DNA from: Halogranum rubrum
Lineage (GTDB): Archaea > Halobacteriota > Halobacteria > Halobacteriales > Haloferacaceae
Assembly (NCBI RefSeq): GCF_900114455.1
Contig: NZ_FOTC01000005.1
Location: forward strand, 1-64,000
DNA length: 64,000 bases
Direction of reading: 5' to 3'
In this document: in pieces, positions 50,770-59,753 of the stretch
Numbering within the stretch: position 1 is the first letter of the stretch
Layout of the letters: every line of letters begins with the position of its first letter
Program-made: the position numbers and the translations under genes
The notes under the pieces: generated by a model
Databases searched by the model: none
The model's input: only the letters and a program-made list of their open reading frames with translations
Told to the model about the DNA's origin: nothing

Positions 50770-51012
50770 CTACTCGTCGCGCCGGCCGTATCCCATCCTG
50801 TCGATACACGTACGCATCCCCTCTTCGTCGGGATGTCTGTGGAGCGTCGTCGGCGTGTCACAGTAGTAGACGTCGCCGTCGATGCGGAGCGTCACCTTGT
50901 GGACGCCGCCGAGCATCTCCGTTTCGATGACGACACGCCGTCCCTCACGAAGTGCGTCCAGAATCTCGTCGGCGGACAGTTCACCCGCTTTCGCGTGCAA
51001 CGGTTCCGGCAT
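50770..51012 (-). CDS. Small haloarchaeal protein of unknown function
   Basis: 80 residues. A helix (LSADEILDALREGRRVVIETEM) precedes three strands (GGVHKVTLRIDGDVYYCDTPTTLHRHPDEEGMRTCIDRMGY). Codon use is normal for the region and the sequence looks folded. It resembles a short conserved haloarchaeal family without known role. It lies between the winged-helix gene and the DUF7519-type membrane protein on the same strand (28 bp after the latter's end). Confidence 0.75.
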   Translation of the reverse strand: MPEPLHAKAGELSADEILDALREGRRVVIETEMLGGVHKVTLRIDGDVYYCDTPTTLHRHPDEEGMRTCIDRMGYGRRDE

Positions 51013-51039
51013 CGACTCGAAGCTAGTGAGCCGTCGTTA

Positions 51040-52554
51040 TCACTCTTGACGTTCGTGACCCTCCGTTCGGTCGATAGCAGCGACGAACGCCAGCAGCGCG
51101 ACGAGTGCCAACACGAGTGCGAGGAGTGCGCGACCGCCGCTCGGCACCGACAGCGGGCCGAGTCCGTACATGGCGACGACGGCGACGACGATACCCACAC
51201 CGACGGCGAGGGCGCTCCCCGTCGTGTGGACGACTTCGCCTCGCCGCGTCTCTGCGTCGACGCCGAGTTGTCGACCCAGACCGACCGCGTTCTCACCGAG
51301 GTCCCAGACGAGCAGCGCCGCGCCGACGGCGACGAACGTCACGAACGGCGGGACGCTGCTGACGGTTCCCACGAGAGCCGCGACGAACAGTAGACCGCTG
51401 CCGATGGCGAACCCACCCGCTTCGGGCGGGATGTACCGACTGTTCGTCACCGACAGCGCCGTTCCGACGACGGCGAGGACGGCGACGAGTGCGGCGACGA
51501 GACTACCGAGTAGCGTCGTCCCGAGTCCGAACACCTGCGTCAGCGCCGCTGCCGACGACTCGGGGTGGAACGGAGCGGTGACGAGCGTGGCGACCATCGG
51601 CACCGCAGTGAGTACACCGAGAGCGACGCCGACAGCGACACCCCCACTGGCGTGTGCGAGCGTCTCCGGCGGGTCGTCGCCCGCCCAGACGACGAGCACT
51701 CCACGGAGGTAGTCCGCGAGGACGATGCCACCGAGGACGGCGAGCACGACGGCGAGCGGGACGTGGACGACACCGGAGTGCAGGAGGAACCGGAACACGT
51801 CGCCGAACACGGCAGTCAGGTCGAGGAGCGTCGCGAACAGATGACCGCCACCGTCGCCGAGTGCGACGACGACTTGTACGCCGAGCAGTCCCAACACCCA
51901 CCGCGGAACCTCCCACGGTTCGGTCGCGAGGTGGCCGAGCAGTTCGCGCTGCTCGGGAAGCCACGCGTCGGGCGTCCAGCGGTCGAGTCGCGGCAGCGCA
52001 CGGGCGAGCAAGAGCGAGACGAGGAGGACACCGATTTGGACGGAGACGAACGCCGCGAAGTCGCTCGACCGGACGACCGTCTCACCAACCTCGGCCACCC
52101 ACGCGACGAGCGCGGCGGGCAGACCGAGTGCGATGCTCGCCGTGACGACGGTGAGTATACCGACCGCGACACTGGAGTGGATGAGCGTTCGGAACAGGTT
52201 CTGTCCGGTGTCTTCGTCGAGACCGGTCGTCGCGTCGAGGGCGACGGCCATCACTGCGAACGCGGCGACGGCGACGAGTACCGAGGCGACGTCGGTGACG
52301 GCGACGGCCCCGACGAGGAGCGCCGAACCGACGACGACGCCGAGACTCCCGACCGCACGCTGTTCGTTCGACCGCGTGTCGAGCGTCTTCGCGCTTCGAC
52401 CGACGAGCACCGCACCGCCGACGCCGACGAGGCCACGAAGGAGTTCACCGGTGCTGGCGACGAGGACGAACGCCGCGACGGCCGCGACGACGAGCGCCAG
52501 CGACGCGCCGAACCGACTGGCGGTCGTCTCGAACTCCCGTGAACCGCGGGTCAC
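51040..52554 (-). CDS. Multi-pass membrane protein, DUF7519 type
   Basis: 504 residues from the GTG at 52554, with about 12 hydrophobic helices, for example LALVVAAVAAFVLVAS, AVGSLGVVVGSALLVGAVAV, ALVVAALLAFVAAI. No enzyme motifs. The GTG overlaps the stop of the DUF58 gene (GTGA), so I reject the ATG 20 codons earlier. It is the last gene of a coupled four-gene operon (DUF4129, DUF7269, DUF58, DUF7519). Operons of this kind are thought to act on the cell surface or membrane protein assembly; the exact role is unknown. Confidence 0.8.
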   Translation of the reverse strand: MTRGSREFETTASRFGASLALVVAAVAAFVLVASTGELLRGLVGVGGAVLVGRSAKTLDTRSNEQRAVGSLGVVVGSALLVGAVAVTDVASVLVAVAAFAVMAVALDATTGLDEDTGQNLFRTLIHSSVAVGILTVVTASIALGLPAALVAWVAEVGETVVRSSDFAAFVSVQIGVLLVSLLLARALPRLDRWTPDAWLPEQRELLGHLATEPWEVPRWVLGLLGVQVVVALGDGGGHLFATLLDLTAVFGDVFRFLLHSGVVHVPLAVVLAVLGGIVLADYLRGVLVVWAGDDPPETLAHASGGVAVGVALGVLTAVPMVATLVTAPFHPESSAAALTQVFGLGTTLLGSLVAALVAVLAVVGTALSVTNSRYIPPEAGGFAIGSGLLFVAALVGTVSSVPPFVTFVAVGAALLVWDLGENAVGLGRQLGVDAETRRGEVVHTTGSALAVGVGIVVAVVAMYGLGPLSVPSGGRALLALVLALVALLAFVAAIDRTEGHERQE

Positions 52555-54041
52555 GGCGACCACCTTACGGCGGCCCGGTCGACGGCAGTGTAGAGCGGTT
52601 CGTCGGGCGACCACTCCACCACCCGAATCTCGCGGCGTCTGAGCTCTGAGAGCCGTCGTTTTCGGCCCATCCGGGAGACGGTTCCGCCGAGCGTGTCACC
52701 CGAGAGGTCAGGCGTGACGACGGTGACGGCGTGGCCGTGTGCCTGCAGTCGCCGGACGGCCGTCGTCGGGTCGTCGTCGACGAACGGCGAGAGGAACACC
52801 ACCTGCGCGTCACTCGGGAGGCGTTTCAACAGCGCGTCGAAACCCCAGTCGGCCGTCCGAGAGCCGAAGAAGTCCGTCTCCTCGGCGGGCGATTCGATGG
52901 TCTCGAAGAACTGTCCGACGCGAAGCGCCTGGTCGCGGCCGGTTCCGGGCGTGAGATACGACTCCTCCGGCCCGTAGAGGGCGGCCCCGACGCGGTTGCT
53001 GGCGTTCAACAGCGCCTCGGTGAGACGCTCGCCAGCGTAAGCCGAGAGCCACACGGCGTCGGGTTCGCCTTCCTCGCGCACGACGTGTGCGTCGGGTCGG
53101 GTGTCGACGACGACGACCACCGTGGCGGCGCGCTCCTGTCGGAAGAGCACCGTCGTCAACTCGCCCGTCCGGGCGAATCGCTTCCAGTCGACGCGACTCA
53201 TCGGGTCCGAGGGTTGGTGTTTGCGGGTCGCGTAGAACTCCAACCCGTGACCACCGGAGTTCGTCGCGACACGGCCGCTGCTGGTGATTGTTTGACTCGT
53301 CAACGAGACGTGTTCGAGACCGGCCTCGCAGGTCAGCGTCGTCGGGACGGTCACCGTCGCACGGCGTTCGGCCGCGCCGCTGACGTTGCGGGCGGCGACG
53401 ACGGTGTCGCCGAAGGCGTGACTGCCGCGGTAGGCGCGGACGGTGTAGACGACCACGTCGGACTCGCCGGGGCGGAGACTCGTACACACGCGCGGACTGC
53501 CGTCGACGACGGTGACCTTCTCCGGAACGCCGTCGACGACGCGGAGGTCGGCGACCGAGTTCTCGTCTTCGTTCGTCACCGTGAGCGTGACTTCGACTGT
53601 CGACCCCGGCGACGGCGAGGTGTCGCTCAGGGTTCGCTCGAACGTGAGGTCGAGCGTCGGCGGCCGAGTCGCGTAGCGATAGCCCGCGTAGGTCAGTCCG
53701 ACCACGGCCGAGAGGAAGACGGCCGGGTTGCCGACGAGGACACCGGTCGCTCCCGCGAGCAGGCCGACCGTCAAGCCGACGTCCCAGCGAACGGGACTCG
53801 TCGCCGTCGACGACTCGGTCGTTACCCTCGCGCTGGTCGAATCCGGCCGACGGGGCGACCCGTCCGAACCGTCCGAACCGTCTGCAGACGAGGAGACGTC
53901 GGCTGGCGAGTCGGATGCTGGCTGCACGTCCGACTCGACTCCGTCAGACGCCGCCGGAGAGTCGTCGTCCGCATCCTGCGCTGTCTTCGGGACGTGCGTC
54001 GTCGGGTCGCGGGTCATCTGGCCGTAGTCCGTCCAACTCAT
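52551..54041 (-). CDS. DUF58 domain protein
   Basis: 496 residues. An acidic, Ser-rich N-terminus (1-80) precedes two TM helices (about 85-125). A beta-sandwich (LDLTFERTLSDTSPSPGSTVEVTLTVTNEDEN...) follows, then the DUF58 signature GLEFYATRKHQPSDPMSRVDWKRFARTGELTTVLFRQERAATVVVVVD, which begins a von Willebrand A-like fold. DUF58 proteins usually partner a MoxR AAA+ ATPase, but none is in the window. Its ATG overlaps the DUF7269 stop (ATGA). Confidence 0.9.
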   Translation of the reverse strand: MSWTDYGQMTRDPTTHVPKTAQDADDDSPAASDGVESDVQPASDSPADVSSSADGSDGSDGSPRRPDSTSARVTTESSTATSPVRWDVGLTVGLLAGATGVLVGNPAVFLSAVVGLTYAGYRYATRPPTLDLTFERTLSDTSPSPGSTVEVTLTVTNEDENSVADLRVVDGVPEKVTVVDGSPRVCTSLRPGESDVVVYTVRAYRGSHAFGDTVVAARNVSGAAERRATVTVPTTLTCEAGLEHVSLTSQTITSSGRVATNSGGHGLEFYATRKHQPSDPMSRVDWKRFARTGELTTVLFRQERAATVVVVVDTRPDAHVVREEGEPDAVWLSAYAGERLTEALLNASNRVGAALYGPEESYLTPGTGRDQALRVGQFFETIESPAEETDFFGSRTADWGFDALLKRLPSDAQVVFLSPFVDDDPTTAVRRLQAHGHAVTVVTPDLSGDTLGGTVSRMGRKRRLSELRRREIRVVEWSPDEPLYTAVDRAAVRWSP

Positions 54042-54712
54042 CGGCGCTCACCGCCGTCGAGTGCGGCGATTTCGTCGACCGTCGCTTCGACGTGTCGCCG
54101 GTAGGAGTCACCGCTGGCCCAGTCGCGGATACGAACGCTGAGCGGCAGGTCCGCGGCGTCGGTGCCACCGAGGAAGCGCGCGGCACGCGGCGAGTCGGTC
54201 CACGTCCCCACCGCAATCGCGTCGCGGGCGACCTGCGGCGAACACCCCTCGCGTTCGGTGATGACCGCGACGGCGGCGTCGTGGAGTTGCGTCCGCGTAT
54301 CGCGGCGGGAACGACCGGCCTTCCAGTCGGGGAGGTCCTCGTCGCTCGTCGCGAGGTCGATGGCCCCGCCGACCGTCCGACGCTCGTCGTAGTAGGCGAA
54401 CTCCGGCGGGCGCGTCGGGAACTCGACCGGGTCGGCGTCGTCTTCGCCAGCAGAGCCACGGTACAGTGCCCAGACACCGAACCCACCGGCGACGGCACCC
54501 GCGAAGAGTACCGTCGACCGGTTGGCGACGAGCGTCCCGGCGGTCCACGTGACCGCCGCGGGAACGTACGCGGCCGGGAGAAGGGCGACGGCGACGGCGA
54601 GCAGGAACGACAGTGTGCCGACGGCGAGCAGCAGTTCGCGCGTCGAGACGAGACGCTCGGCACGGCCGACGAGGCGGCCGACCAACCGGCCAGCACTCCG
54701 AGTCACCTTCAT
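54038..54712 (-). CDS. Membrane protein, DUF7269 type
   Basis: 224 residues. Two TM helices (about 25-50 and 60-85: LLLAVGTLSFLLAVAVALL, TVLFAGAVAGGFGVWALYRG) are followed by a soluble helical domain (RPPEFAYYDERRTVGGAIDLATSDEDLPDW...). That region includes TQLHDAAVAVITEREGCSPQVARDAIAVGTWTDSPRAARFLGG. Found in the same operon as DUF4129 and DUF58 genes in haloarchaea. Both ends overlap neighbours by 4 bp (ATGA), so all are translationally coupled. Confidence 0.8.
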   Translation of the reverse strand: MKVTRSAGRLVGRLVGRAERLVSTRELLLAVGTLSFLLAVAVALLPAAYVPAAVTWTAGTLVANRSTVLFAGAVAGGFGVWALYRGSAGEDDADPVEFPTRPPEFAYYDERRTVGGAIDLATSDEDLPDWKAGRSRRDTRTQLHDAAVAVITEREGCSPQVARDAIAVGTWTDSPRAARFLGGTDAADLPLSVRIRDWASGDSYRRHVEATVDEIAALDGGERR

Positions 54713-55764
54713 CGGTCTTCACCTCTGTCGAGAATCGAGCGAAGCGCCGCCCGCGCAGACTGGACCCGGTCGGCCGTCGACGGCCGGTCACCGTATCGCG
54801 TCTCTTCGAACAGCGCGGTCAACCGCTGGACCGGCGTGGCCGGCAGTCCGGCGTCGATGGCGGCGCGAGCGTACTCGCCCGGTGTCGTACTGCGCCGGTC
54901 GCGAATCGGGACGAGTTCGACCATCGCCGTCCACGCCTCCTCGACGGAGCGCGGGAGGCGGGGGCCGTCGTCTTCGTCTCCGCCGACGGGCGGCGAGGCC
55001 ACGGATGTAGCGTCGTCGGCGTCGTCGCTGGAGCGGCGGCGGAACGACCCGCCGGTCCGCGAGAGACCGTCGAAGACCGAGAACAGGCCGCCGAAAGCAC
55101 GCGGAAGCGTGACGAACAGGCCGCCGAGACCGGCCGTCAGGAGGCGCGCGGAGTTCGCAACTGCGCTGGCCAGTCCGGAGGCGACGGTGCCGAGGCCGCT
55201 GCCGACCTGTGCGAGTGTGCTGCCGAGACTGTCGAGGAGTCCCGGTACCGACGCCGAGAGGCCGACGACGAACGTCATCGTCCGGCGCGGAATCGCGCCG
55301 ACGATGGAGCGCAGACGCGATTGGAGTGCGGGAAGTTCGACACCGGCGATAGAGAGGTTGGTGTTACTGCCGAGCGGGACGAGGAGGAAGCCCGCGAAGC
55401 CGACGAGCACGACGAAACCGGCACCGACGATGGCGACGACGATGTCACCACCGCCTCCGCCGTCACCACCGTCACCGACCGACGTGGAGTTCGACTCGTC
55501 GGGCGTTTCGGTCTGTGTCGTCGGCGTCGCTGTCTGTGGTGCCGCCGTCGGGGTGTCGTCTGCACTGGACGGTCCGGAGTCGACCGCGTCGGGGTCGGTG
55601 ATTCCCGGCGAGTCGAGCGAGCTATCGATTGGGCCGCCACTGCCGGTCCCGGTGGGGTACGCGCCGAACCCCGTCGCGGGAAACAGCGACGCGGCGAAGG
55701 CGACCACCAGGACACAGAGGAGGGCGAGGGCAGCGCGAGCGGGGTCGTATGCCACGATTTCCAT
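54709..55764 (-). CDS. DUF4129 domain membrane protein
   Basis: 351 residues. An N-terminal TM helix (ALALLCVLVVAFAASLF), an outer Thr/Asp/Pro-rich and Gly-rich linker, a second TM (IVVAIVGAGFVVLVGFAGFLLV), and a helical hydrophobic middle come first. The C-terminal DUF4129 segment is VEEAWTAMVELV...TTPGEYARAAIDAGLPATPVQRLTALFEETRYG. The ATG at 55764 has GATTTTAACG at -27, so the 19-codon extension that reaches into the divergent M48 gene is rejected. First gene of the four-gene operon. Confidence 0.85.
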   Translation of the reverse strand: MEIVAYDPARAALALLCVLVVAFAASLFPATGFGAYPTGTGSGGPIDSSLDSPGITDPDAVDSGPSSADDTPTAAPQTATPTTQTETPDESNSTSVGDGGDGGGGGDIVVAIVGAGFVVLVGFAGFLLVPLGSNTNLSIAGVELPALQSRLRSIVGAIPRRTMTFVVGLSASVPGLLDSLGSTLAQVGSGLGTVASGLASAVANSARLLTAGLGGLFVTLPRAFGGLFSVFDGLSRTGGSFRRRSSDDADDATSVASPPVGGDEDDGPRLPRSVEEAWTAMVELVPIRDRRSTTPGEYARAAIDAGLPATPVQRLTALFEETRYGDRPSTADRVQSARAALRSILDRGEDR

Positions 55765-55835
55765 CGGTCGTAATGCGTTAAAATCCTTGTCCCTGAGAAA
55801 ACATTTATGCGAGCATGTCATCGTACCGACTAAGG

Positions 55836-56882
55836 ATGTCCAAGGACACCGCCCTGACCCTCCGAATGCTGGGGACGCTCACACTCGTCCTCGGTGCGAA
55901 CCTCCTCTGTGTCCTCGCGTTCGCGTTCCTCCTCCGACCGTGGGTGAGTCCCGTGACGACGGCACTCACCACGTCGCTTCCCGGCGCGCTCGCGATGCTC
56001 ACAGAGTGGACACTGCTCGTCGTCCCGTTGCTCGTCGCGTTCCTCTGGTTACAGCTTCGCTACGCGCGAAGCGAACTCCTCGACGACGTCGACGCCCTCG
56101 ACGTGACCCGCGAGACTCACCCCGAGTTCGTCACGCGACTGACTCGCTTGTCGTCGCAGATGGACGTCAGCCGACCGACGCCCGCCGTCGTCGACTCGTC
56201 GATTCCGAACAGTTTCACCGTCGGCAGTCCGCGACGGGCCACCGTCGTCGTCAGCACGGGGCTGCTCGATACGCTCGACGGCGACGAACTCGACGCCGTC
56301 CTCGCCCACGAACTCGCGCACGTCCAGAACCGCGACGCCGCCGTGATGACGCTCGCGTCGTTTCTCCCGACGCTCACGAACGGCGACTACGACGTGTTCG
56401 AGCGACTGGACGAACGGTTGGGCGGCGCGTCGATGCTCGCCTTCGGTGCCATCGCCGTCGTCGGCTACGTTCTCAGTCTCCCACACCTGCCCGGCACGCC
56501 GCTGAGCGTCACCTCACTCGTCTCGTTCGTGCTGATGCTCGCGCTGACGGTGCTGCTCGGTGGCGTCGCACTCGGTCTCTTGGCCTCGCCGGTGGTCTTT
56601 CTGAGTCGTCGTCTCTCGCGTCGCCGGGAACTCGTCGCCGACTACGCCGGTGCGCAGGCGACGGGCAACCCGACGGCGATGGTCAGCGCCCTCCAACGAC
56701 TGGAAGATACCGAGTCGACGCCGACGAGCGACCTGCGAGCGACCGAGACGGTCCGCGGTCTCTGTTTCCTGCCACACGGGTTCGAGGCGGGTGGCGAGAC
56801 GGAGTTCCGCGTCTCGGCGCGTTCGCATCCGTCGACGGCAGAGCGAATCGAGAACCTCCGCGAACTGACCGCGTCGGTGTGA
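55836..56882 (+). CDS. htpX: M48 family (HtpX-like) membrane metalloprotease
   Basis: 348 residues. Two N-terminal TM helices precede the zinc site H158-E-L-A-H162 (AHELAHVQNRD). Further TM segments and the third ligand Glu in RRRELVADYAGA follow. The end (SARSHPSTAERIENLREL) is typical of the family. These proteases degrade damaged membrane proteins. CATTTATGC (55801-55809) lies 27-35 bp before the ATG at 55836, so the transcript is leaderless. Divergent from the DUF4129 operon. Confidence 0.93.
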   Translation: MSKDTALTLRMLGTLTLVLGANLLCVLAFAFLLRPWVSPVTTALTTSLPGALAMLTEWTLLVVPLLVAFLWLQLRYARSELLDDVDALDVTRETHPEFVTRLTRLSSQMDVSRPTPAVVDSSIPNSFTVGSPRRATVVVSTGLLDTLDGDELDAVLAHELAHVQNRDAAVMTLASFLPTLTNGDYDVFERLDERLGGASMLAFGAIAVVGYVLSLPHLPGTPLSVTSLVSFVLMLALTVLLGGVALGLLASPVVFLSRRLSRRRELVADYAGAQATGNPTAMVSALQRLEDTESTPTSDLRATETVRGLCFLPHGFEAGGETEFRVSARSHPSTAERIENLRELTASV

Positions 56883-57283
56883 TGGCTGTGACGGTGTCGG
56901 ACCACGCCCGTCAGCACCGCTACCGCGTGATTGCCGCCCTCGTCGTCGCTCTCGGGGTACTTGTCGCCGTGCTCCCGCTCGTTTCGCTCCCCGAATCCAG
57001 TGGACCGATGGCGTTCCTGATCAGTGCGGTGCAAGTCGTCGCAGGCGTCGTCGGAGCCGCCGTCGCCATCGCCGGCGTCTACTCATATCGGACGGGAAAC
57101 CCGCAGGCCGCAGTCGCGGCCGGACTGATGATTGTCGGATTCGTCGCCGTCGGTGCAGTCGGTGGACTCGTCGAGACCAGTGGCGGCCCACTCGTTCCGA
57201 TATGGGTGTGGATGGTGTCGATACTGGCTGTCGTCCTCGGGTCGCTCGCGGTGTCAGACCGGGTCAGAGACGGCGGAGAATAG
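56882..57283 (+). CDS. Small four-TM membrane protein
   Basis: 133 residues. After VSDHARQHR come four hydrophobic helices: VIAALVVALGVLVAVLPLV, FLISAVQVVAGVVGAAVAIAG, VAAGLMIVGFVAVGAVGG and IWVWMVSILAVVLGSLAV, ending in a charged tail. The ATG shares its first base with the last base of the htpX stop (TGATG), so the two are coupled. No family recognised; a role with the protease is suggested only by the coupling. Confidence 0.75.
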   Translation: MAVTVSDHARQHRYRVIAALVVALGVLVAVLPLVSLPESSGPMAFLISAVQVVAGVVGAAVAIAGVYSYRTGNPQAAVAAGLMIVGFVAVGAVGGLVETSGGPLVPIWVWMVSILAVVLGSLAVSDRVRDGGE

Positions 57284-57373
57284 TTCAGTGAATCTGTACC
57301 AGCGCCGGGAGCCCTCTCAGTTTCGAGTCGACTTCTTCGAAATCCACTCCAAAGTACGAGCGCCAAGAGCGCT

Positions 57374-58069
57374 TCAGTTTCGAGTGGATTTCGAGTCCAA
57401 CTTCGACTCCGGTGGTTCGACCCCTTCGACGGCTTCCACCGTCGCCGTCTCCTTCTCGGTGTCGACGTGCCAGCGGTCGATTTCGTTCTCGTACTCGCCG
57501 AGGCGCTTGCTCACTTCGTCTTTCAGGTAGTCGTCGTTGACGTTCACCTCGAAGATGAACGTGTCTTCGCCCTCGCCGCGCGTCGTCTTCTGGATGTTGG
57601 CGCTGACGAGTTCGTTGTCGAAGTAGTAGGGCGCGAGTTGGGTCATCACCTTGCGGTAGACGGTTCCCTCGACGGCGCGAAGCGCCTTGCGCCCGGCGGA
57701 GTCGGCGGCGCGCGCGACGTGGTTGATTGAGTCCTGCCACGATTCGAGCGCACCTTCGTTGTCGCCCTCGCCGACCTTCTCGTACGACTCGGAAATCTTC
57801 TCACCCGCCGTCTGGAGGTCCTCGTCCGGTGCTTTGCCCGCTTTCTCACCTTCACCCTCACCGACGGCGGCCTGTTCGGCCGTCTTGTCGTTGACGTCCT
57901 CGTTCAGCCGTTCGTGCGCCTTGGGTCGCCACTCGTTCCAGTTGTCGAACGCGGCGCCATCTGCTCCCGCGTCGTGGAGCGCGCGAGTGATACGCTCGCC
58001 GTGCTCGACGATGTCGCCCCACGATCCGCGCTGTTTGAAGCCGGAGATGCTCTCTTCCATCCGTTGCAC
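57374..58069 (-). CDS. DUF5828-type protein
   Basis: 231 residues, soluble and acidic. An N-terminal helical part (ISGFKQRGSWGDIVEHGERITRAL...WNEWRPKAHERLNEDVNDKTAEQA) is followed by a charged Gly/Glu/Lys linker. A conserved helical and strand region follows (GRKALRAVEGTVYRKVMTQLAPYYFDNELVSANIQKT, EDTFIFEVNVNDDYLKDEVSKRL). It matches a haloarchaeal family without known function. TTTATAG (58092-58098) is centred 27 bp before the ATG at 58069. The last codons and 3' flank contain an imperfect duplication (TTTCGAGT...GATTTCGA). Confidence 0.8.
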   Translation of the reverse strand: MQRMEESISGFKQRGSWGDIVEHGERITRALHDAGADGAAFDNWNEWRPKAHERLNEDVNDKTAEQAAVGEGEGEKAGKAPDEDLQTAGEKISESYEKVGEGDNEGALESWQDSINHVARAADSAGRKALRAVEGTVYRKVMTQLAPYYFDNELVSANIQKTTRGEGEDTFIFEVNVNDDYLKDEVSKRLGEYENEIDRWHVDTEKETATVEAVEGVEPPESKLDSKSTRN

Positions 58070-58137
58070 TGACTACGTGTTCGCGGCCTATAAAGCGTAA
58101 CCGGCCGAGACTGTGGTATGCTAGCGTCTCTCTGCGT

Positions 58138-58383
58138 CTATCTGCCGTAGATGACCCGCGTCGCCACGTCGTCGAGGCGAGACGTGAGCCCCCCGAACCA
58201 CGCCGCCGGTGACGTCGCTCGCAGTTCGTCGTCGTCGACTTCGATTCGGTCACCACCGAACGGGTTACGGTCGGCGCGGGCGGCGCGGGTGGAAGCCTCT
58301 TCGTCCTCGTCGCCGCCGTTCTCCGTGAAGTCGACGACGGAAGACATCGCACACCGGCCACACTGTTCGGTCTGTTTACCCAT
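58138..58383 (-). CDS. Small acidic protein of unknown function
   Basis: 81 residues. It begins MGKQTEQCGRCAMSSVVDFTENGG with one CxxC. An acidic, Arg-containing middle follows, and then a short conserved-looking end (SPAAWFGGLTSRLDDVATRVIYGR). One CxxC could give a shared zinc site in a dimer. Codon use is normal. No family recognised; it is monocistronic between DUF5828 and the cupin pair. Confidence 0.6.
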   Translation of the reverse strand: MGKQTEQCGRCAMSSVVDFTENGGDEDEEASTRAARADRNPFGGDRIEVDDDELRATSPAAWFGGLTSRLDDVATRVIYGR

Positions 58384-58548
58384 GGGTCGTTCTCACACAG
58401 TCGTTGGAGAACCACACTGGTAAGCGTTGTGACCGTGCAGCGCCGTCCGTTTGGCCGCTCGATACGCGACTGAGAGACGCAACCGGGAGACGACGCCGAG
58501 AGTCGAACCCCGACGGACTTTTGTGTGTTTACTGCTGTCTCACCACAT

Positions 58549-58926
58549 ATGGGATACCGAGTCGTCGACACAGACGCGGTCGAACCGGCACCCGACCGTC
58601 CGTGTGAACAACGTGCGCTGTCCGAGGAAGGCGGGTTGACACAGATGGCCGTCAACCGCTTCGTCGCCGAACCGGGCGAGCAGATTCCGCTGGCCTACCA
58701 CTATCACGACGACCAAGAGGAGGCGTTCTACGTCCTCTCAGGAACGCTCCACGTCGAGACGCCAGACGAGACCTACGAAGTCGGCCCGAACCACCTGTTC
58801 ACGGTCGAACCGGGCAGCCCACAGCGAGCGTTCAACCCCGAAGACGCCGACAGCGCCGTCGACGTCGTCGCCGTCGGCGCACCGCCAAGCGAGGGCGACG
58901 CCCACGCCTACGAACCCGAGCAATGA
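58549..58926 (+). CDS. Cupin domain protein
   Basis: 125 residues, one conserved beta-barrel. Cupin motif 1 is IPLAYHYHDDQEEAFYVLSGTLHVET with the His/Glu metal ligands, and motif 2 is GPNHLFTVEPGSPQRAFNPED. Small cupins bind a metal and a small ligand; the ligand is unknown. The ATG at 58549 has ACTTTTGTG centred at about -27. The stop overlaps the ATG of the next gene (ATGA), so the two products are probably made together. Confidence 0.87.
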   Translation: MGYRVVDTDAVEPAPDRPCEQRALSEEGGLTQMAVNRFVAEPGEQIPLAYHYHDDQEEAFYVLSGTLHVETPDETYEVGPNHLFTVEPGSPQRAFNPEDADSAVDVVAVGAPPSEGDAHAYEPEQ

Positions 58927-59564
58927 GCGCCGACGAGCGGCGTGAAGAGGGAGCGCCCGAACGGGAGAGCAACCGTGTCGACGTCGAACTCCCCGACGAC
59001 GTCCCCGAGTGGGACGACGAGTACTTCGACCGGGTCGGTGCGAACCTCGCGTTCAACTACGACCTCGAACGGGACCGAACCGTCCGCGGCCGGACGTTCG
59101 AGATGTTCGGGACGATGCGCGTCGAGAGCGAGAAGCACTTCTTCCATCCGGCGTTGAACTACGCGAACCACACCTCCGAGGAGTATCTCTTCGCGCAGCG
59201 TCGCACCGCCGTGACCGTCGCCGACCTCGAAGCGCTCGTCGAATTCGCACACGAACTCACCGACCACCCGGAGTGGCTCGTCGCCGACGAAGAGCACTAC
59301 GGCACGGACTTCACCTTCGTCCTCGTCGTGCCGTCGATTCCCGACGACGTCCGCGAGTTCGTCGACGGCTACAGTGACCGAAACCTCCTCAAGTACGGCT
59401 ACTACGGACACTACGAGGTGAACCTCGCGGTGGTCGCACCCGACGACGAGACGGTGGTCGTAAGTGAGAACGCCGACGTCGTCCGCGCGTTCACGCTGTG
59501 GGGTGCGCCGTCGACCGACGAACGCGGTGGCTTTCTCTCTCGACTCTTCGGTCGACTCCGCTGA
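58923..59564 (+). CDS. Haloarchaeal protein of unknown function, coupled to cupin
   Basis: 213 residues, soluble. Conserved-looking stretches are DDVPEWDDEYFDRVGANLAFNYDLERDRTVRGRTFEMFGTMRVESEKHF, YANHTSEEYLFAQRR, VEFAHELTDHPEWLVADEEHYGTDFTFVLVVP and YGYYGHYEVNLAVVAP. The C-terminus is basic and aromatic (GFLSRLFGRLR), possibly membrane-touching. I do not recognise a known domain. Translational coupling to the cupin suggests a shared function. Confidence 0.75.
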   Translation: MSADERREEGAPERESNRVDVELPDDVPEWDDEYFDRVGANLAFNYDLERDRTVRGRTFEMFGTMRVESEKHFFHPALNYANHTSEEYLFAQRRTAVTVADLEALVEFAHELTDHPEWLVADEEHYGTDFTFVLVVPSIPDDVREFVDGYSDRNLLKYGYYGHYEVNLAVVAPDDETVVVSENADVVRAFTLWGAPSTDERGGFLSRLFGRLR

Positions 59565-59570
59565 GACGAC

Positions 59571-59657
59571 CACGAGTCGTCACGAGTCATCACGAGTTCT
59601 CCGAGTTCTCACGAGCTATCACGGGCTATCACTAGTCGCCTCAGTCTCACGAGTTCC
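59571..59657. repeat. Degenerate 10-bp tandem repeats (CACGAGTyAT)
   Basis: Units begin at 59571, 59581, 59591, 59601, 59610, 59620 and 59630, with another at 59648. The consensus is CACGAGTyAT with drift. The period matches one helical turn, so equivalent bases face the same side of the DNA. It lies just after the stop of the preceding gene and before the convergent cstA end. Confidence 0.7.
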
Positions 59658-59753
59658 ACAGTCGACACTCGGAGACGAGTCGCCGTGAGATGTGCAGCGG
59701 ACAGCCGCTAACGAGTGAAAAAACGACGAAAAGAGTCGGACGAAGAGCGACGG

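Noticed and set aside
53915-57283. Very long open frame on the + strand (over 1,100 codons)
   Set aside because: Most of it is antisense to the DUF58/DUF7269/DUF4129 genes and is Arg/Ser/Pro-rich shadow caused by high GC3. Only its last 133 codons (56882-57283) are real.
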